From NCBI RefSeq assembly GCF_900129395.1, contig NZ_FQVP01000003.1:1-64000 (forward strand): 64,000 nt of DNA, given 5' to 3'. This document shows positions 8,571 to 16,867 of this stretch, piece by piece. The position numbers and the translations under genes are program-made. The stretch comes from Pseudosulfitobacter pseudonitzschiae (GTDB lineage: Bacteria > Pseudomonadota > Alphaproteobacteria > Rhodobacterales > Rhodobacteraceae). The notes under the pieces are model-generated. The model made no database searches. It saw only the letters and a program-made list of their open reading frames with translations, and was not told the origin of the DNA. The first letter of the stretch is position 1; each line of letters opens with the position of its first letter.

Positions 8571-10331
8571 TTAACCGAACCGGACACCAAACAGCCCGCC
8601 GGTCTCAATTTCGTCGGTCAGACGAGTCGGATTGATGAAGCTCTGCACATCGAAGTCCCCGCGAAACCCGTCTTCAGGCACTGCGTCAGAGTTCATGGTG
8701 ACGAGATACTGGAAACCGACATTGGCCGCATGGTCACCACCGAGTTGCAAGGCCTTGGCGACCTGACGTTCATCCACGCCATCGAACAGATGGCTGTCAT
8801 GGATCAGAAAGCCTGGGCCGATGCCCCGCCGGGTCGCCAGTTCGGCCAGCATCAAATCGAAGCAGAAAATCTGCATGTTCGTGATGCCCTTGCTTCGCTG
8901 CGCGTCGATCTTCACCTCGAACGTTGGTCCGTTCGGTGTCGCTGCGATGGTCAGGTTTCCGGCCTGTTCATAGAGGGCCTGCGACAGTTTCTCAAAGATG
9001 ACGATGGCTTCGTTCACAATAGCGCTGCGCTCGTGAAGGTCATTCTGTAATGCCTGACGAAGGCGGGCGCGCTCGATCTCCAGCTGGACCTTGGTGCTTT
9101 CGATCCGCTCGGCGATCTCAAGCTGCTGGCGAAGCCCTTCGACATTGGCCTCGGCTCGGCCCGCCTCTTCCTGGAGCTTCGCGTAATGCTCCAGAGCGCC
9201 GCCGGATTGCAGGATGCCCATGAGTTGCGCCCGTCGCCGATCAAAGTCGATACGTTCGGCAACCCGCACGGAAATTCGCTCTTCGGCAGCTGCGATCTCA
9301 GCCGAAAGATGGGCTTGACGGTTCCGAACGATGGCTTCATGGAACTGCGAGACTTCCTCGAACCGCCGACCGACCGTGCCCGGCAGGACGACGCCCGCCT
9401 CACTGTAGAGCTTTGCGATATTGTCGGCCGCAGGCGGTCGCTCATCCGCCAGGGCGGATGTGAGTTGCAGGATCAACTCGCGGTCGATCAGGTTGTCGTC
9501 GTTGACGGCGGAGATGGTCCGGGTGATCTCCGAAGCTTCCTGCTCCATCGCCGCGTATTCAGGGACTACGTTGAACGTAGCGAGCTGCTGCTGGAGCTGT
9601 CGCGCCTTTGTCTCGGCGATGGCAAGGCGCGTACGAAAATCAGCGGCGTTGCCGTAGAACTTGCCTAGGTTGCCCTGCTTTGCAGCCTTACGAAGTTCGG
9701 CCATAGCCTTTTCCTGCGCGCGGATCTCCTGAAATTCTTGGGAAATGCCGGAGTCGAGACCGAGAAGGTAAGATACCGCGACTTGCTGATCCCAATTCTG
9801 CTGCTGACCCGATTGCTGGGTCGGCTGAATGAAACCCCCGCTGTTCTGGCGGCGGGCAAAATACGAGAAGAGGGACCGGAAGGTCGCTCCGAAGCGGCTT
9901 TGAGCATCAGGGTCCACAGGAAGGCCGAACATCAGAGCCCCTAGATCAGATTTCCAGTGGTCGTTGGACAGAATAAGGTCGCCGGTCTTGGCTTCCAAGG
10001 TGGGTTCGATCGGCCAATGGGACGTCTCGCCCTGTATGCGGATGCGAGAAGGCTTTGCGCCAGATCGTGCTGCCGAAATCACATGCCCGCCCATGTCGAT
10101 CTGCATCTCGAACGTGGATGCGACCAGCTCGTCCGTCCTGAAAATACTGTCCGGCTTGGCGTTGCCGCCGAACAGAAAGTGGATCAGTTCTACGAAGCTG
10201 GTCTTCCCAGCTCCGTTGCGAGATTGGCGATCCGTTGCGTCAGCACTCTTCTCGGCAAGCAGGATATTCAATCCAGGTGTAAACGTCAGCCCCTTGAAAC
10301 CATCAAGGTCGCTCGAAATCGTATGGATCAT
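8571..10331 (-). CDS. ABC-three-component system ATPase (DUF2326)
   Basis: SMC/Rad50-like ATPase of 586 aa, the nucleotidase of an ABC-3C system, a class predicted to act in anti-phage or anti-plasmid conflict. Near the N-terminus is the P-loop region NGAGKTSFVELIHFLFGG, preceded by FTPGLNILLAEKSA. The middle (about residues 200-430) is coiled coil rich in Gln, Glu and Ala. The C-terminal DUF2326 region includes IFCFDLMLAEL, then GFLIHDSHLFDGVDERQ, which carries Walker-B-like Asp residues. The start overlaps the middle-component stop by ATGA. No membrane segments are seen. Confidence 0.88.
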   Translation of the reverse strand: MIHTISSDLDGFKGLTFTPGLNILLAEKSADATDRQSRNGAGKTSFVELIHFLFGGNAKPDSIFRTDELVASTFEMQIDMGGHVISAARSGAKPSRIRIQGETSHWPIEPTLEAKTGDLILSNDHWKSDLGALMFGLPVDPDAQSRFGATFRSLFSYFARRQNSGGFIQPTQQSGQQQNWDQQVAVSYLLGLDSGISQEFQEIRAQEKAMAELRKAAKQGNLGKFYGNAADFRTRLAIAETKARQLQQQLATFNVVPEYAAMEQEASEITRTISAVNDDNLIDRELILQLTSALADERPPAADNIAKLYSEAGVVLPGTVGRRFEEVSQFHEAIVRNRQAHLSAEIAAAEERISVRVAERIDFDRRRAQLMGILQSGGALEHYAKLQEEAGRAEANVEGLRQQLEIAERIESTKVQLEIERARLRQALQNDLHERSAIVNEAIVIFEKLSQALYEQAGNLTIAATPNGPTFEVKIDAQRSKGITNMQIFCFDLMLAELATRRGIGPGFLIHDSHLFDGVDERQVAKALQLGGDHAANVGFQYLVTMNSDAVPEDGFRGDFDVQSFINPTRLTDEIETGGLFGVRFG

Positions 10332-10573
10332 GGTGCCGTCTTCCGCAGCACGCCACTGTCAAAATCAACGGCCTTCACGATGAACAGAAGGTCGAGCGCC
10401 AAGATGAACCAATCGTATGTGATCGCGGACGGCTCCGACGTCTCGCCACGCCGTTTGCGAAGCTCGTCCCAGACACGGGAGACGGTCATCGGCTCGCGCA
10501 GACACCCTAGAACCTCGGCCCCAATTGTCAGAAGTGCGCGTTCCGGTCTTATGTGTTTGGTCGGCAGGATCAT
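10328..10573 (-). CDS. ABC-3C middle component (MC6-like)
   Basis: Small protein of 81 aa (MILPTKHIRPERALL...) between the ATPase and the effector-like gene. Length, the MILP-KHI-P-ERALL start, the central VWDELRKRR helix and the YDWFILALDLLF segment match the ABC-3C middle component 6 family as I know it. Middle components are thought to bridge ATPase and effector. The start at 10573 gives a four-base ATGA overlap with the upstream gene; the open frame extends 14 codons further but into that gene. The stop overlaps the ATPase start in the same way. Confidence 0.82.
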   Translation of the reverse strand: MILPTKHIRPERALLTIGAEVLGCLREPMTVSRVWDELRKRRGETSEPSAITYDWFILALDLLFIVKAVDFDSGVLRKTAP

Positions 10574-11481
10574 ATTCCCACATCCCCCTCCGCGTGATCC
10601 TCGAATATATCGCACCGCTCGAAGAAGTAGGACATGACCGCGAGCACAGCTGCCTGATGCGGAGGCGTCCCGTCCATACCACCGGCGAAAGTTTGCAGCT
10701 CGGAGAATATCTGGTCAGACGTCAGGTCTTCCGCCTTCAATGCCTGATACCGCTCGCGGAACCCCTGGGCAATCTCCTCGCCAAAGCTCGGATCGGGCCA
10801 GTCGTTGAAAAACTGCTCGACCAGCGGCTCACGACGGCGGCCTTGGCGCAGCAGCTCGGCGGCATCAGACGCGAGTTTGTTCGCGTCCAGCTTCGACGCC
10901 GAAGGCGCAGACAGGGGCGGATTGTCGTCTGGGGATAGCTTCTGGATCAGGGATACGACTGGGCGCAGGGCTGCGTAGTCCAATTGAGCCATCGTGCGCT
11001 GTGAAGGCACCGATCCGAACAGGTCTTCGAGCTGCGAGACAGAAAGTGCCATGACGATTGCGAACAGCTCCGGATACCCGGTCTGGTCGAGGCTGACATC
11101 CGGGTTCGCGGTGCCGAGGTCCACCAGCTTCTGTGTCGCGTCTGCGGGCAGGCCATCATCCTCGTTGTGAACGAACGACCAGCGTTCCATTCGGCCGCCC
11201 CAATGAGCAACTGCGCCGTTGAAGTCCTCGTCCATCTTGGTGAGCATATTAGCCAGCTTCATGGCAGACGGAGCGTAGCACTGGAAAACAGTCTTGTCGC
11301 TGACACGGTAGCCATCGCATTTCAGGTCGCCGCGATTTCCATAAGGCCGCACGGCTTGAAAATCGCCGGGGGAGGCGTGCCCCATGATCCTTGAAAACAG
11401 ATCCTCAAACGCCTTTCCCTTTTGCCTGAGAAAAGCGTTCTCGAACTTCAGCCCGTAGAAAGCGCGTTGAAGGCTATCCAT
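10570..11481 (-). CDS. ABC-3C effector-like protein with REase-like N-terminus
   Basis: Protein of 303 aa, first of the three ABC-3C genes. The N-terminal 110 residues resemble a restriction-endonuclease-like fold: a conserved Glu (KAFEDLFSRIM), then GDLKCDGY with Asp, then VFQCYAP where Gln replaces the usual E/Q-x-K strand. The remainder is alpha-helical and fits the ABC-3C C-terminal domain. The likely role is a nuclease-type effector controlled by the ATPase. It begins 12 bp after the stop of the resolvase gene, so the genes are probably transcribed together. The nuclease reading is inferred from motif spacing, not proven. Confidence 0.8.
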   Translation of the reverse strand: MDSLQRAFYGLKFENAFLRQKGKAFEDLFSRIMGHASPGDFQAVRPYGNRGDLKCDGYRVSDKTVFQCYAPSAMKLANMLTKMDEDFNGAVAHWGGRMERWSFVHNEDDGLPADATQKLVDLGTANPDVSLDQTGYPELFAIVMALSVSQLEDLFGSVPSQRTMAQLDYAALRPVVSLIQKLSPDDNPPLSAPSASKLDANKLASDAAELLRQGRRREPLVEQFFNDWPDPSFGEEIAQGFRERYQALKAEDLTSDQIFSELQTFAGGMDGTPPHQAAVLAVMSYFFERCDIFEDHAEGDVGI

Positions 11482-11493
11482 ATTTGATCCGCC

Positions 11494-12057
11494 TCACGCC
11501 GATGCGCCAAGCGCGCGTTGGATGGTGCTGCGGTGTACGCCAAGGATTTCCGCCATGCCGGTGACGGTTTCCCGCTTCGCGGAGATTGCCGCTTTCGCGT
11601 GTGCGATCTGCGCGGGCGTGAGGGCAGGGGGGCGGCCAAGTCGCTTTCCGCGCTTCTTAGCAGACCGCAGGCCCGCTCTGGTCCGCTCCTGGATCAGGTC
11701 GCGCTCAAACTCGGCAAGTGCGCCCATGATGTGGAACACCAGACGGCCACCTGCGGTCGTCGTGTCGATCCCGTCTGTCAAGCTGCGGAACTCGATACCA
11801 CGGTCCTCAAAAAGCTTCAGAAGATGGATCAAGTCTGCAATGGATCGGCCTACACGGTCCAGCTTCCAGACCACCAGAAGGTCTCCGGAGCCTAGAAGCT
11901 TGAGCGCCTCGGAAAATCCCTCGCGGGTCTCGGCTGCTTTCGCGCCGCTCTGCGCATGGTCGGTAACGATCCGGTCGCAGCCAGCTTCGGTCAGCGCCTC
12001 GATCTGTAGATCAAGGTTCTGTTCCTCTGTGGACACACGTGCGTAACCGACTTTCAT
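11494..12057 (-). CDS. Serine resolvase/invertase (TnpR type)
   Basis: Site-specific serine recombinase of 187 aa. The N-terminal catalytic domain starts MKVGYARVSTEEQ with nucleophile Ser9. It includes the Arg-rich active-site strand VWKLDRVGRS and the long helix AEFERDLIQERTRAGL. The C-terminal HTH (MAEILGVHRSTIQRAL) binds res DNA. The start at 12057 is the family start; the open frame extends 17 codons upstream without resemblance. No cognate Tn3-type transposase is present. It lies 12 bp upstream of the ABC-3C operon on the same strand. Confidence 0.95.
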   Translation of the reverse strand: MKVGYARVSTEEQNLDLQIEALTEAGCDRIVTDHAQSGAKAAETREGFSEALKLLGSGDLLVVWKLDRVGRSIADLIHLLKLFEDRGIEFRSLTDGIDTTTAGGRLVFHIMGALAEFERDLIQERTRAGLRSAKKRGKRLGRPPALTPAQIAHAKAAISAKRETVTGMAEILGVHRSTIQRALGASA

Positions 12058-12131
12058 GGATTCTTTTTGCACGAGGTTTTTGCGACGGTCCAGCACCAAT
12101 TGGATCAATGACTTGGCGTAAGATGACGAAC

Positions 12132-12159
12132 TGCCGCGAAAAGGGTCGTTTTAGCGGCA
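12132..12159. promoter_or_regulatory. Candidate res crossover site
   Basis: A 28-bp dyad: TGCCGCGAAAA and TTTTAGCGGCA are reverse complements at 10 of 11 positions around the centre GGGTCG. It lies about 75 bp upstream of the resolvase start. Size and symmetry fit subsite I of resolvase res sites, where strand exchange occurs. Confidence 0.5.
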
Positions 12160-12343
12160 AAAAAGACTGATCACCAAATTGCTAGAACCGCGCTGATTTT
12201 GCCAGGAGGGTTTGACTGAGAGCAAGCGGTTCTCGCTGGCACACGAGTCTAGATTGGTCGAATCCGAGCTTATCTCACGTCAGGGTGATCAAATATACAA
12301 TCGCCCAAAAGGAGTGGCGCAACCCATAAAAGTGGCTCAGGAC

Positions 12344-12360
12344 GGGACTGTTGCATTAAT
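12344..12360. repeat. Left terminal inverted repeat of the IS6 element
   Basis: Seventeen bases, GGGACTGTTGCATTAAT, exactly complementary to the right end. The transposase gene ends 38 bp inside it. Confidence 0.95.
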
Positions 12361-12398
12361 TGGGTACGGCGAATGCCGGGTACTGTGGGTTTGCCGGA

Positions 12399-13106
12399 TC
12401 ATGCGGCCGCGAACAGTTGGTTGATGAACTTGATTTCGCCCTGAACGCCAGATTGTTTTTGATAGATGTGGCCGCGTTTGATTGTTCTGATCGTCTCGAT
12501 CCCGCTCAGGGTTGCTTTGGCTGATCGCAGGGACCGAAAGCTCTGACGATATCCGAGCAGCCGCTTCATAGCTGCATGGTCGCTCTCGATCAGATTGTTG
12601 CGCCACTTCTTGTCGATGTGCCGGATGCTGTCAAAATGTGGATCATAGTGTTGATTGATCTCGTGGATCACTCGTCGATATGAGTGGGCCTTGTCCGTTA
12701 CGATCGTGACCGGTCTATGGAATCTGACACGCTCAATCGCTTTGTTCAGAAAGGCTTTGGCCGCTTTCGCATCCCGCCGGGCAGTCAGGCGGAAGTCGAC
12801 CATCTGACCGTTAGCATCCACGGCCCGCCACAGATAACGCCATTTGCCGCCGACCCGTATATACGTTTCGTCGACGTGCCAGTCCAGGCTGGCGCGGCGC
12901 AGGTGCTTCTCCGTTCGCTTCGTGATCTCGGGGCCAAACTTGTTCACCCATCGAAACACAGTTGACCGATCAACCGTGATCCCACGCTCAGCCATCAAAT
13001 CCACAACATCCTGATAGGACAGCGGATACCGCAAGTACCACCGTACCGCGCAAAGGATGATGTCACGTGGAAAACGGTGGTGCTTGAACGGGGATCTACG
13101 CGGCAT
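12399..13106 (-). CDS. IS6-family transposase
   Basis: DDE transposase of 235 aa of the IS26/IS6 family, which moves its IS by replicative cointegrate formation. The order is an N-terminal HTH region (PLSYQDVVDLMAERGITVDR), then the DDE residues: Asp in WHVDETYIRV, Asp in TIVTDKAHSY, and Glu in RNNLIESDHAAMK. The start at 13106 (MPRRSPFKHH) is the usual one; an ATG four codons upstream is less likely. It appears intact, with no stops or frameshifts. Confidence 0.95.
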   Translation of the reverse strand: MPRRSPFKHHRFPRDIILCAVRWYLRYPLSYQDVVDLMAERGITVDRSTVFRWVNKFGPEITKRTEKHLRRASLDWHVDETYIRVGGKWRYLWRAVDANGQMVDFRLTARRDAKAAKAFLNKAIERVRFHRPVTIVTDKAHSYRRVIHEINQHYDPHFDSIRHIDKKWRNNLIESDHAAMKRLLGYRQSFRSLRSAKATLSGIETIRTIKRGHIYQKQSGVQGEIKFINQLFAAA

Positions 13107-13144
13107 GCTCAACCTCAAAAGCCCAAAGTTGGCCGAGGCCTGCG

Positions 13145-13161
13145 ATTAATGCAACAGTCCC
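13145..13161. repeat. Right terminal inverted repeat of the IS6 element
   Basis: ATTAATGCAACAGTCCC, the perfect complement of the left repeat, 38 bp upstream of the transposase start. Confidence 0.95.
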
Positions 13162-13252
13162 CTGTCAGTGAAGGTAACACTTCTCAGCGCAGCACACCGG
13201 AACCACTCGCTCTTGTGATCTGTGCATGTCGCCTCGGTCTTTTCCTGGTGAC

Positions 13253-14065
13253 CTACACCTTATGGCCGAACGCAGATGAGACCTTTCCGGCGGTCCGTGA
13301 CACAATGCGGGCCAGGGTGCCGTCAGGGCTGGCGTCTACTCTTTCTGTGCGGCCGAAGACCGTCAGCGCCATGCAAAGACGCCCCGTCACGTCAAAAATT
13401 GGCGCGCTGACTGCACCGAACCCGTCACCGCCGCCGTTGTTCATTACAGCATAGCCCTGTCCACGCGTCTCGGCGATCATTTCTGCCAGTATGCTGCGAT
13501 CCTTCGGTGCGTGGGTTCGGCCGACATTGCGGTTCTGCTCCAACTCGCGCTCGATCACGACATCGGTGCGCGCGGTATCTTCGAAGCTGGCAAACAGAAG
13601 GCCGGTGGCCGAAAAGGTCAGCGGGCAATGGTGTGTGGGTGCAATGGTCGTCGCGAAATCATGCCTCGCCTCGATCACCCGGATCATGGTCGGCCCCTTT
13701 TCGGTCCAGACTGCCAATGCGGCAGTTTCACCGACCATCTCGACCATGTCGCGCAACATCTGTTCGGCCACCTTGAGCGGTTCAAACCGGGCAAAGCCCT
13801 TGATGCCAAGCTGGAAGGCTGTCGGCCCAAGGTCGTATTTCGACGTTTCCTTCGACTGAAGAGCCAATCCGATTCGGATCAGGCTGACCAGATAACGGTG
13901 AGCTTTGGCCGAGGGCATCTCAACCAGAGCCGCAACTTCGGCCAGCTTCAAGGGGCCATCGGCCTGAATCAGCGCATCCAGAATTATACCGGCCACTTCA
14001 ACGGATTGAACACCGCTTTGGGTCGACCGGAGCATCGTTTTCTCGCCGCTTGCTGTCCCGTCCAT
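13253..14065 (-). CDS. IclR-family transcriptional regulator
   Basis: Regulator of 270 aa, divergent from the catabolic/TRAP operon and probably its effector-controlled switch. The N-terminal winged HTH (about residues 20-85: VEVAGIILDAL, then LAEVAALVEMPSAKAHRYL) is followed by the IclR effector domain (AVWTEKGPTMIRVIE, later YAVMNNGGGDGFGAVSAPIF). Length is usual. The 170-bp shared upstream region holds a promoter overlapped by a palindrome. The ligand is unknown, probably the transported substrate or an oxidation product. Confidence 0.93.
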   Translation of the reverse strand: MDGTASGEKTMLRSTQSGVQSVEVAGIILDALIQADGPLKLAEVAALVEMPSAKAHRYLVSLIRIGLALQSKETSKYDLGPTAFQLGIKGFARFEPLKVAEQMLRDMVEMVGETAALAVWTEKGPTMIRVIEARHDFATTIAPTHHCPLTFSATGLLFASFEDTARTDVVIERELEQNRNVGRTHAPKDRSILAEMIAETRGQGYAVMNNGGGDGFGAVSAPIFDVTGRLCMALTVFGRTERVDASPDGTLARIVSRTAGKVSSAFGHKV

Positions 14066-14148
14066 GTTTTGTCGCTCCCCTCAGGTCCGACCGTTCAACA
14101 ATTATAAATGATCCTTGACATGAAACCAACCCGTAAGCAATGTTACGC

Positions 14149-14177
14149 TTGACAAAATACATTACGAATAACGTAAT
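14149..14177 (+). promoter_or_regulatory. Promoter with overlapping operator for the SDR/TRAP operon
   Basis: TTGACA at 14149-14154 is followed after 17 bp by a -10-like CGTAAT. The spacer and -10 overlap a palindrome ATTACG-AATAA-CGTAAT (14161-14177). This arrangement suits repression by the divergent IclR-type protein. The -35 is perfect and the -10 is weak. Confidence 0.5.
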
Positions 14178-14235
14178 ATTTATTCATCAGTGGAAGGTCG
14201 TGTCTTGCAAGCTTGCGACACGACGCAAGGGGGGG

Positions 14236-15012
14236 ATGACAATGATGATCGAAAGTTTGACCGTTTTGCTGGATGGTGATGTCGCGGTCATTACCGGTGC
14301 CGCCCAAGGCAACGGGGCGGCGATTGCACGGGGGCTTGCGGCTGCGGGGGCTGCGGTCCTGCTGTGCGACATGAACGAGGCAGGTGCAAAGGCCGAGGCC
14401 GAAGAGATTAGGCAACAAGGCGGACGCGCCGAAGGCTTTGCGCTGGACGTGACGGATCGTACGGCCTGCACCGCCTTTGCGGACCGGGCGAAAGCTGTGT
14501 TCGGCAATGTCTCAATACTTGTGAACAACGCGGGCATCACCCGGCGCACCGCACCAGGTGATGCCGACTTTCTTGATCATCTCGACGCCCAAGTCGCTGT
14601 TAACTTGAACGGCACCGCAAATATGGTTGTGGCGCTGCTGCCCCAGATCAAGGCCACCCGTGGCCGCATCGTCAACTTGGGTTCCATTGCCTCGTTCGTA
14701 GGTTATCGGAATTCGGCCAGCTATGCCGCGTCCAAAGGTGGCGTGATCCAATTGACCAAGGCTTTGGCCTGCGATCTTGCCACCGATGGTGTGCGCGTCA
14801 ACGGCATTGCTCCCGGCGTCATCGCGACCCCTATGACCGAAGGTACCCGAGCCAATCCCGAAGCGATGGCGCGTTTCATGTCCCATACCCCTATGGGACG
14901 TGTGGGCGAACCCGACGAGTTGGTCGGACCTGTGCTGTTTCTGGCATCAAGGCTGTCCAGCTACGTGACCGGCACCATGCTGCCTGTGGACGGCGGCTAT
15001 CTGGCGAACTGA
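14236..15012 (+). CDS. Short-chain dehydrogenase/reductase (SDR)
   Basis: Classical NAD(P)-dependent SDR of 258 aa. It has the nucleotide-binding TGAAQGNG, the NNAG motif, the catalytic Ser in NLGSIASF, and Tyr/Lys in YAASK. The C-terminus (GTMLPVDGGYLAN) is typical. Met at 14236 is preceded by an AAGGGGGG ribosome site; the open frame runs 32 codons further upstream through the promoter, so the longer start is rejected. It is the first gene of an operon with a KstD-like flavoprotein and a TRAP transporter, so it probably oxidises a hydroxyl group on the imported compound or a derivative. Confidence 0.93.
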   Translation: MTMMIESLTVLLDGDVAVITGAAQGNGAAIARGLAAAGAAVLLCDMNEAGAKAEAEEIRQQGGRAEGFALDVTDRTACTAFADRAKAVFGNVSILVNNAGITRRTAPGDADFLDHLDAQVAVNLNGTANMVVALLPQIKATRGRIVNLGSIASFVGYRNSASYAASKGGVIQLTKALACDLATDGVRVNGIAPGVIATPMTEGTRANPEAMARFMSHTPMGRVGEPDELVGPVLFLASRLSSYVTGTMLPVDGGYLAN

Positions 15013-15047
15013 ACTGCCTTCTATTCCTGCATCAGAAAGATTGAATT

Positions 15048-16769
15048 ATGACGGACAGAACCGACGAGACCTTGCCAGTAATTGACTGCGACCTTCTGGT
15101 TGCAGGCTCGGGCGCGAGTGGCATGACCGCCGCCATCGTTGCGGCCAAAAATGGACTCAAGGTCATCGTGGTCGAAAAGGAATCTGTCTTCGGCGGCACG
15201 ACGGCGCTGTCGGGTGGCTATCTCTGGGTTCCGAACAATTTCGTAAGTCAAGAGGCGGGCGTCAAGGACAGCAAGGAAGCGGCGCTTAACTACATTCGTC
15301 ACGAGGCCGGAAACCAGTTCGACGGGGATCGGGCCGAGGCTTTCCTTGATGCCGGGCCCGCGATGGTCACCTTCATGCACGAGCATACCCATGTCCGGTT
15401 CGAGGCATCCCCGGCCTTTTCGGATTATCACCCTGATGCGCCGGGGGGCACCGCGGGCGGTCGCTCGATCCTGGCGCAACCGGTGAAGGCATCTATGCTG
15501 GGTCGCGATCTGGACAAGCTGCGTCCGCCGCGCAAGGAATTGACGCTGTTTGGTCTGGCCATCGGATCGGGCAAGGAGTTGTGGCACTTCTACCGGGCGT
15601 TCAAGTCGCCTGCTTCCTTCATTTACGTCACTCAACGGTTAACCAAGTTTGGCATCGACAAGGCGCTGACCGGTCGATCTCAACTTCTCACGAATGGCAA
15701 TGCACTGGCGGCGCGCTTGTTCCGCTCGGCCCGCGATCTGGGCGTCGAGGTGTTACTGGACAGCCCGGTCAAGGCTATCACGCGCGATGCGGACGGCGCC
15801 GTGACCGGCGCCACCATCCTTACCCCGCAAGGTTCGCGGCGTGTTCTGGCGCGGCGCGGTGTCGTGCTGGCCTGTGGCGGCTTTCCGCAGGATATCGCGC
15901 GGCGCAAGGCGCTTTACAAACATCCGTCCGCAGAAGGCGAGCATGTGTCGACTGCAAGTCCGGGCAATACAGGCGATGGTCTGCGCATGGCCGAAGCGAT
16001 CGGGGCGGCCACGCTTATGGACTATCCCAACGCAGGCGCATGGGCACCCACCAGTCTGGTGCCTCGCCCCGATGGAACCAAGGGGCCGTTCCCGCATTTC
16101 ATCGACCGCGGCAAGCCGGGTGTGATCGCCGTGCTGCGGAACGGCCGCCGCTTTGTGAACGAGGCCAACAGCTATCACGACTTCGTTCAGGGATTGGAGG
16201 CGGCGACCCCGTCCGGCGAGCCTGCCGAGGCTTTCCTTATCTGCGACCATCGCACCATCCGGAAATATGGGCTTGGCCATGTAAAACCCGCGCCGCTATC
16301 GCTGGGGCCGTCAATCAAATCCGGCTATCTGATCGCAGGCAAGACACTGGACGATCTGGCCCGCAACGCTGGGGTTGATCCTGTGGTCTTCAAAGCGACG
16401 GTCACCCGTTTCAACTCGGATGTGCCGACCAGCGTAGATACTGAATTCGGTCGGGGCAGCACTGCCTACAACCGGTTTCACGGCGACCCGCAGGTGACGC
16501 CCAATCCCTGCATGGCTCCGATAAAGGATGGACCCTTCTATGCTGTCCGCGTCATCCCCGGCAGCATCGGCACCTTTGCGGGCATCAAGACCGACCGCCA
16601 CGCGCGTGTCCTGAGTGAGGATGGTACGGTCGTGAGCGGGCTCTATGCCGTGGGCAATGACATGGCCAGCGTTCTGGGCGGGAATTACTCGGGCGGGGGG
16701 ATCACGCTTGGGCCGGGCATGGCCTTCGGGTTTATCGCCGGGCAGCACGCTTCGGCTGCCATCAAGTAG
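15048..16769 (+). CDS. KstD-like FAD-dependent oxidoreductase
   Basis: Flavoprotein of 573 aa of the fumarate-reductase/3-ketosteroid-1-dehydrogenase group, which removes hydrogens next to a keto group or reduces the double bond. FAD-binding GSGASGMTAAIVAA is at about residues 17-30, followed by VVEKESVFGGTTALSGGYLW. The second FAD segment near the C-terminus (GNDMASVLGGNYSGGGITLG, then PGMAFGFIAG) is close to KstD. There is no Tat or Sec signal, so it is cytoplasmic. Steroid dehydrogenation is only one option; cyclic ketones and other alicyclic substrates use relatives. Confidence 0.85.
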   Translation: MTDRTDETLPVIDCDLLVAGSGASGMTAAIVAAKNGLKVIVVEKESVFGGTTALSGGYLWVPNNFVSQEAGVKDSKEAALNYIRHEAGNQFDGDRAEAFLDAGPAMVTFMHEHTHVRFEASPAFSDYHPDAPGGTAGGRSILAQPVKASMLGRDLDKLRPPRKELTLFGLAIGSGKELWHFYRAFKSPASFIYVTQRLTKFGIDKALTGRSQLLTNGNALAARLFRSARDLGVEVLLDSPVKAITRDADGAVTGATILTPQGSRRVLARRGVVLACGGFPQDIARRKALYKHPSAEGEHVSTASPGNTGDGLRMAEAIGAATLMDYPNAGAWAPTSLVPRPDGTKGPFPHFIDRGKPGVIAVLRNGRRFVNEANSYHDFVQGLEAATPSGEPAEAFLICDHRTIRKYGLGHVKPAPLSLGPSIKSGYLIAGKTLDDLARNAGVDPVVFKATVTRFNSDVPTSVDTEFGRGSTAYNRFHGDPQVTPNPCMAPIKDGPFYAVRVIPGSIGTFAGIKTDRHARVLSEDGTVVSGLYAVGNDMASVLGGNYSGGGITLGPGMAFGFIAGQHASAAIK

Positions 16770-16867
16770 CGCAAAGTACTCGGCACCGGGGAGAAAACGC
16801 CTGAGTGCCGTATCGGAAGTCCACTGGCGGGGATGCCGCCAGCCACACCAAGGGAGGATCAGACAAG

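Larger units (their letters stand above)
12344..13161. mobile_element. IS6-family insertion sequence
   Basis: An 818-bp element with one transposase gene and perfect 17-bp terminal inverted repeats (GGGACTGTTGCATTAAT at 12344-12360, complement at 13145-13161). The 8 bp on the left (CTCAGGAC) and on the right (CTGTCAGT) differ, so the usual 8-bp target duplication is missing. This is common for IS6 elements that have mediated cointegration or adjacent deletions. It marks the junction between the resolvase region and the IclR/TRAP catabolic module. Confidence 0.95.
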
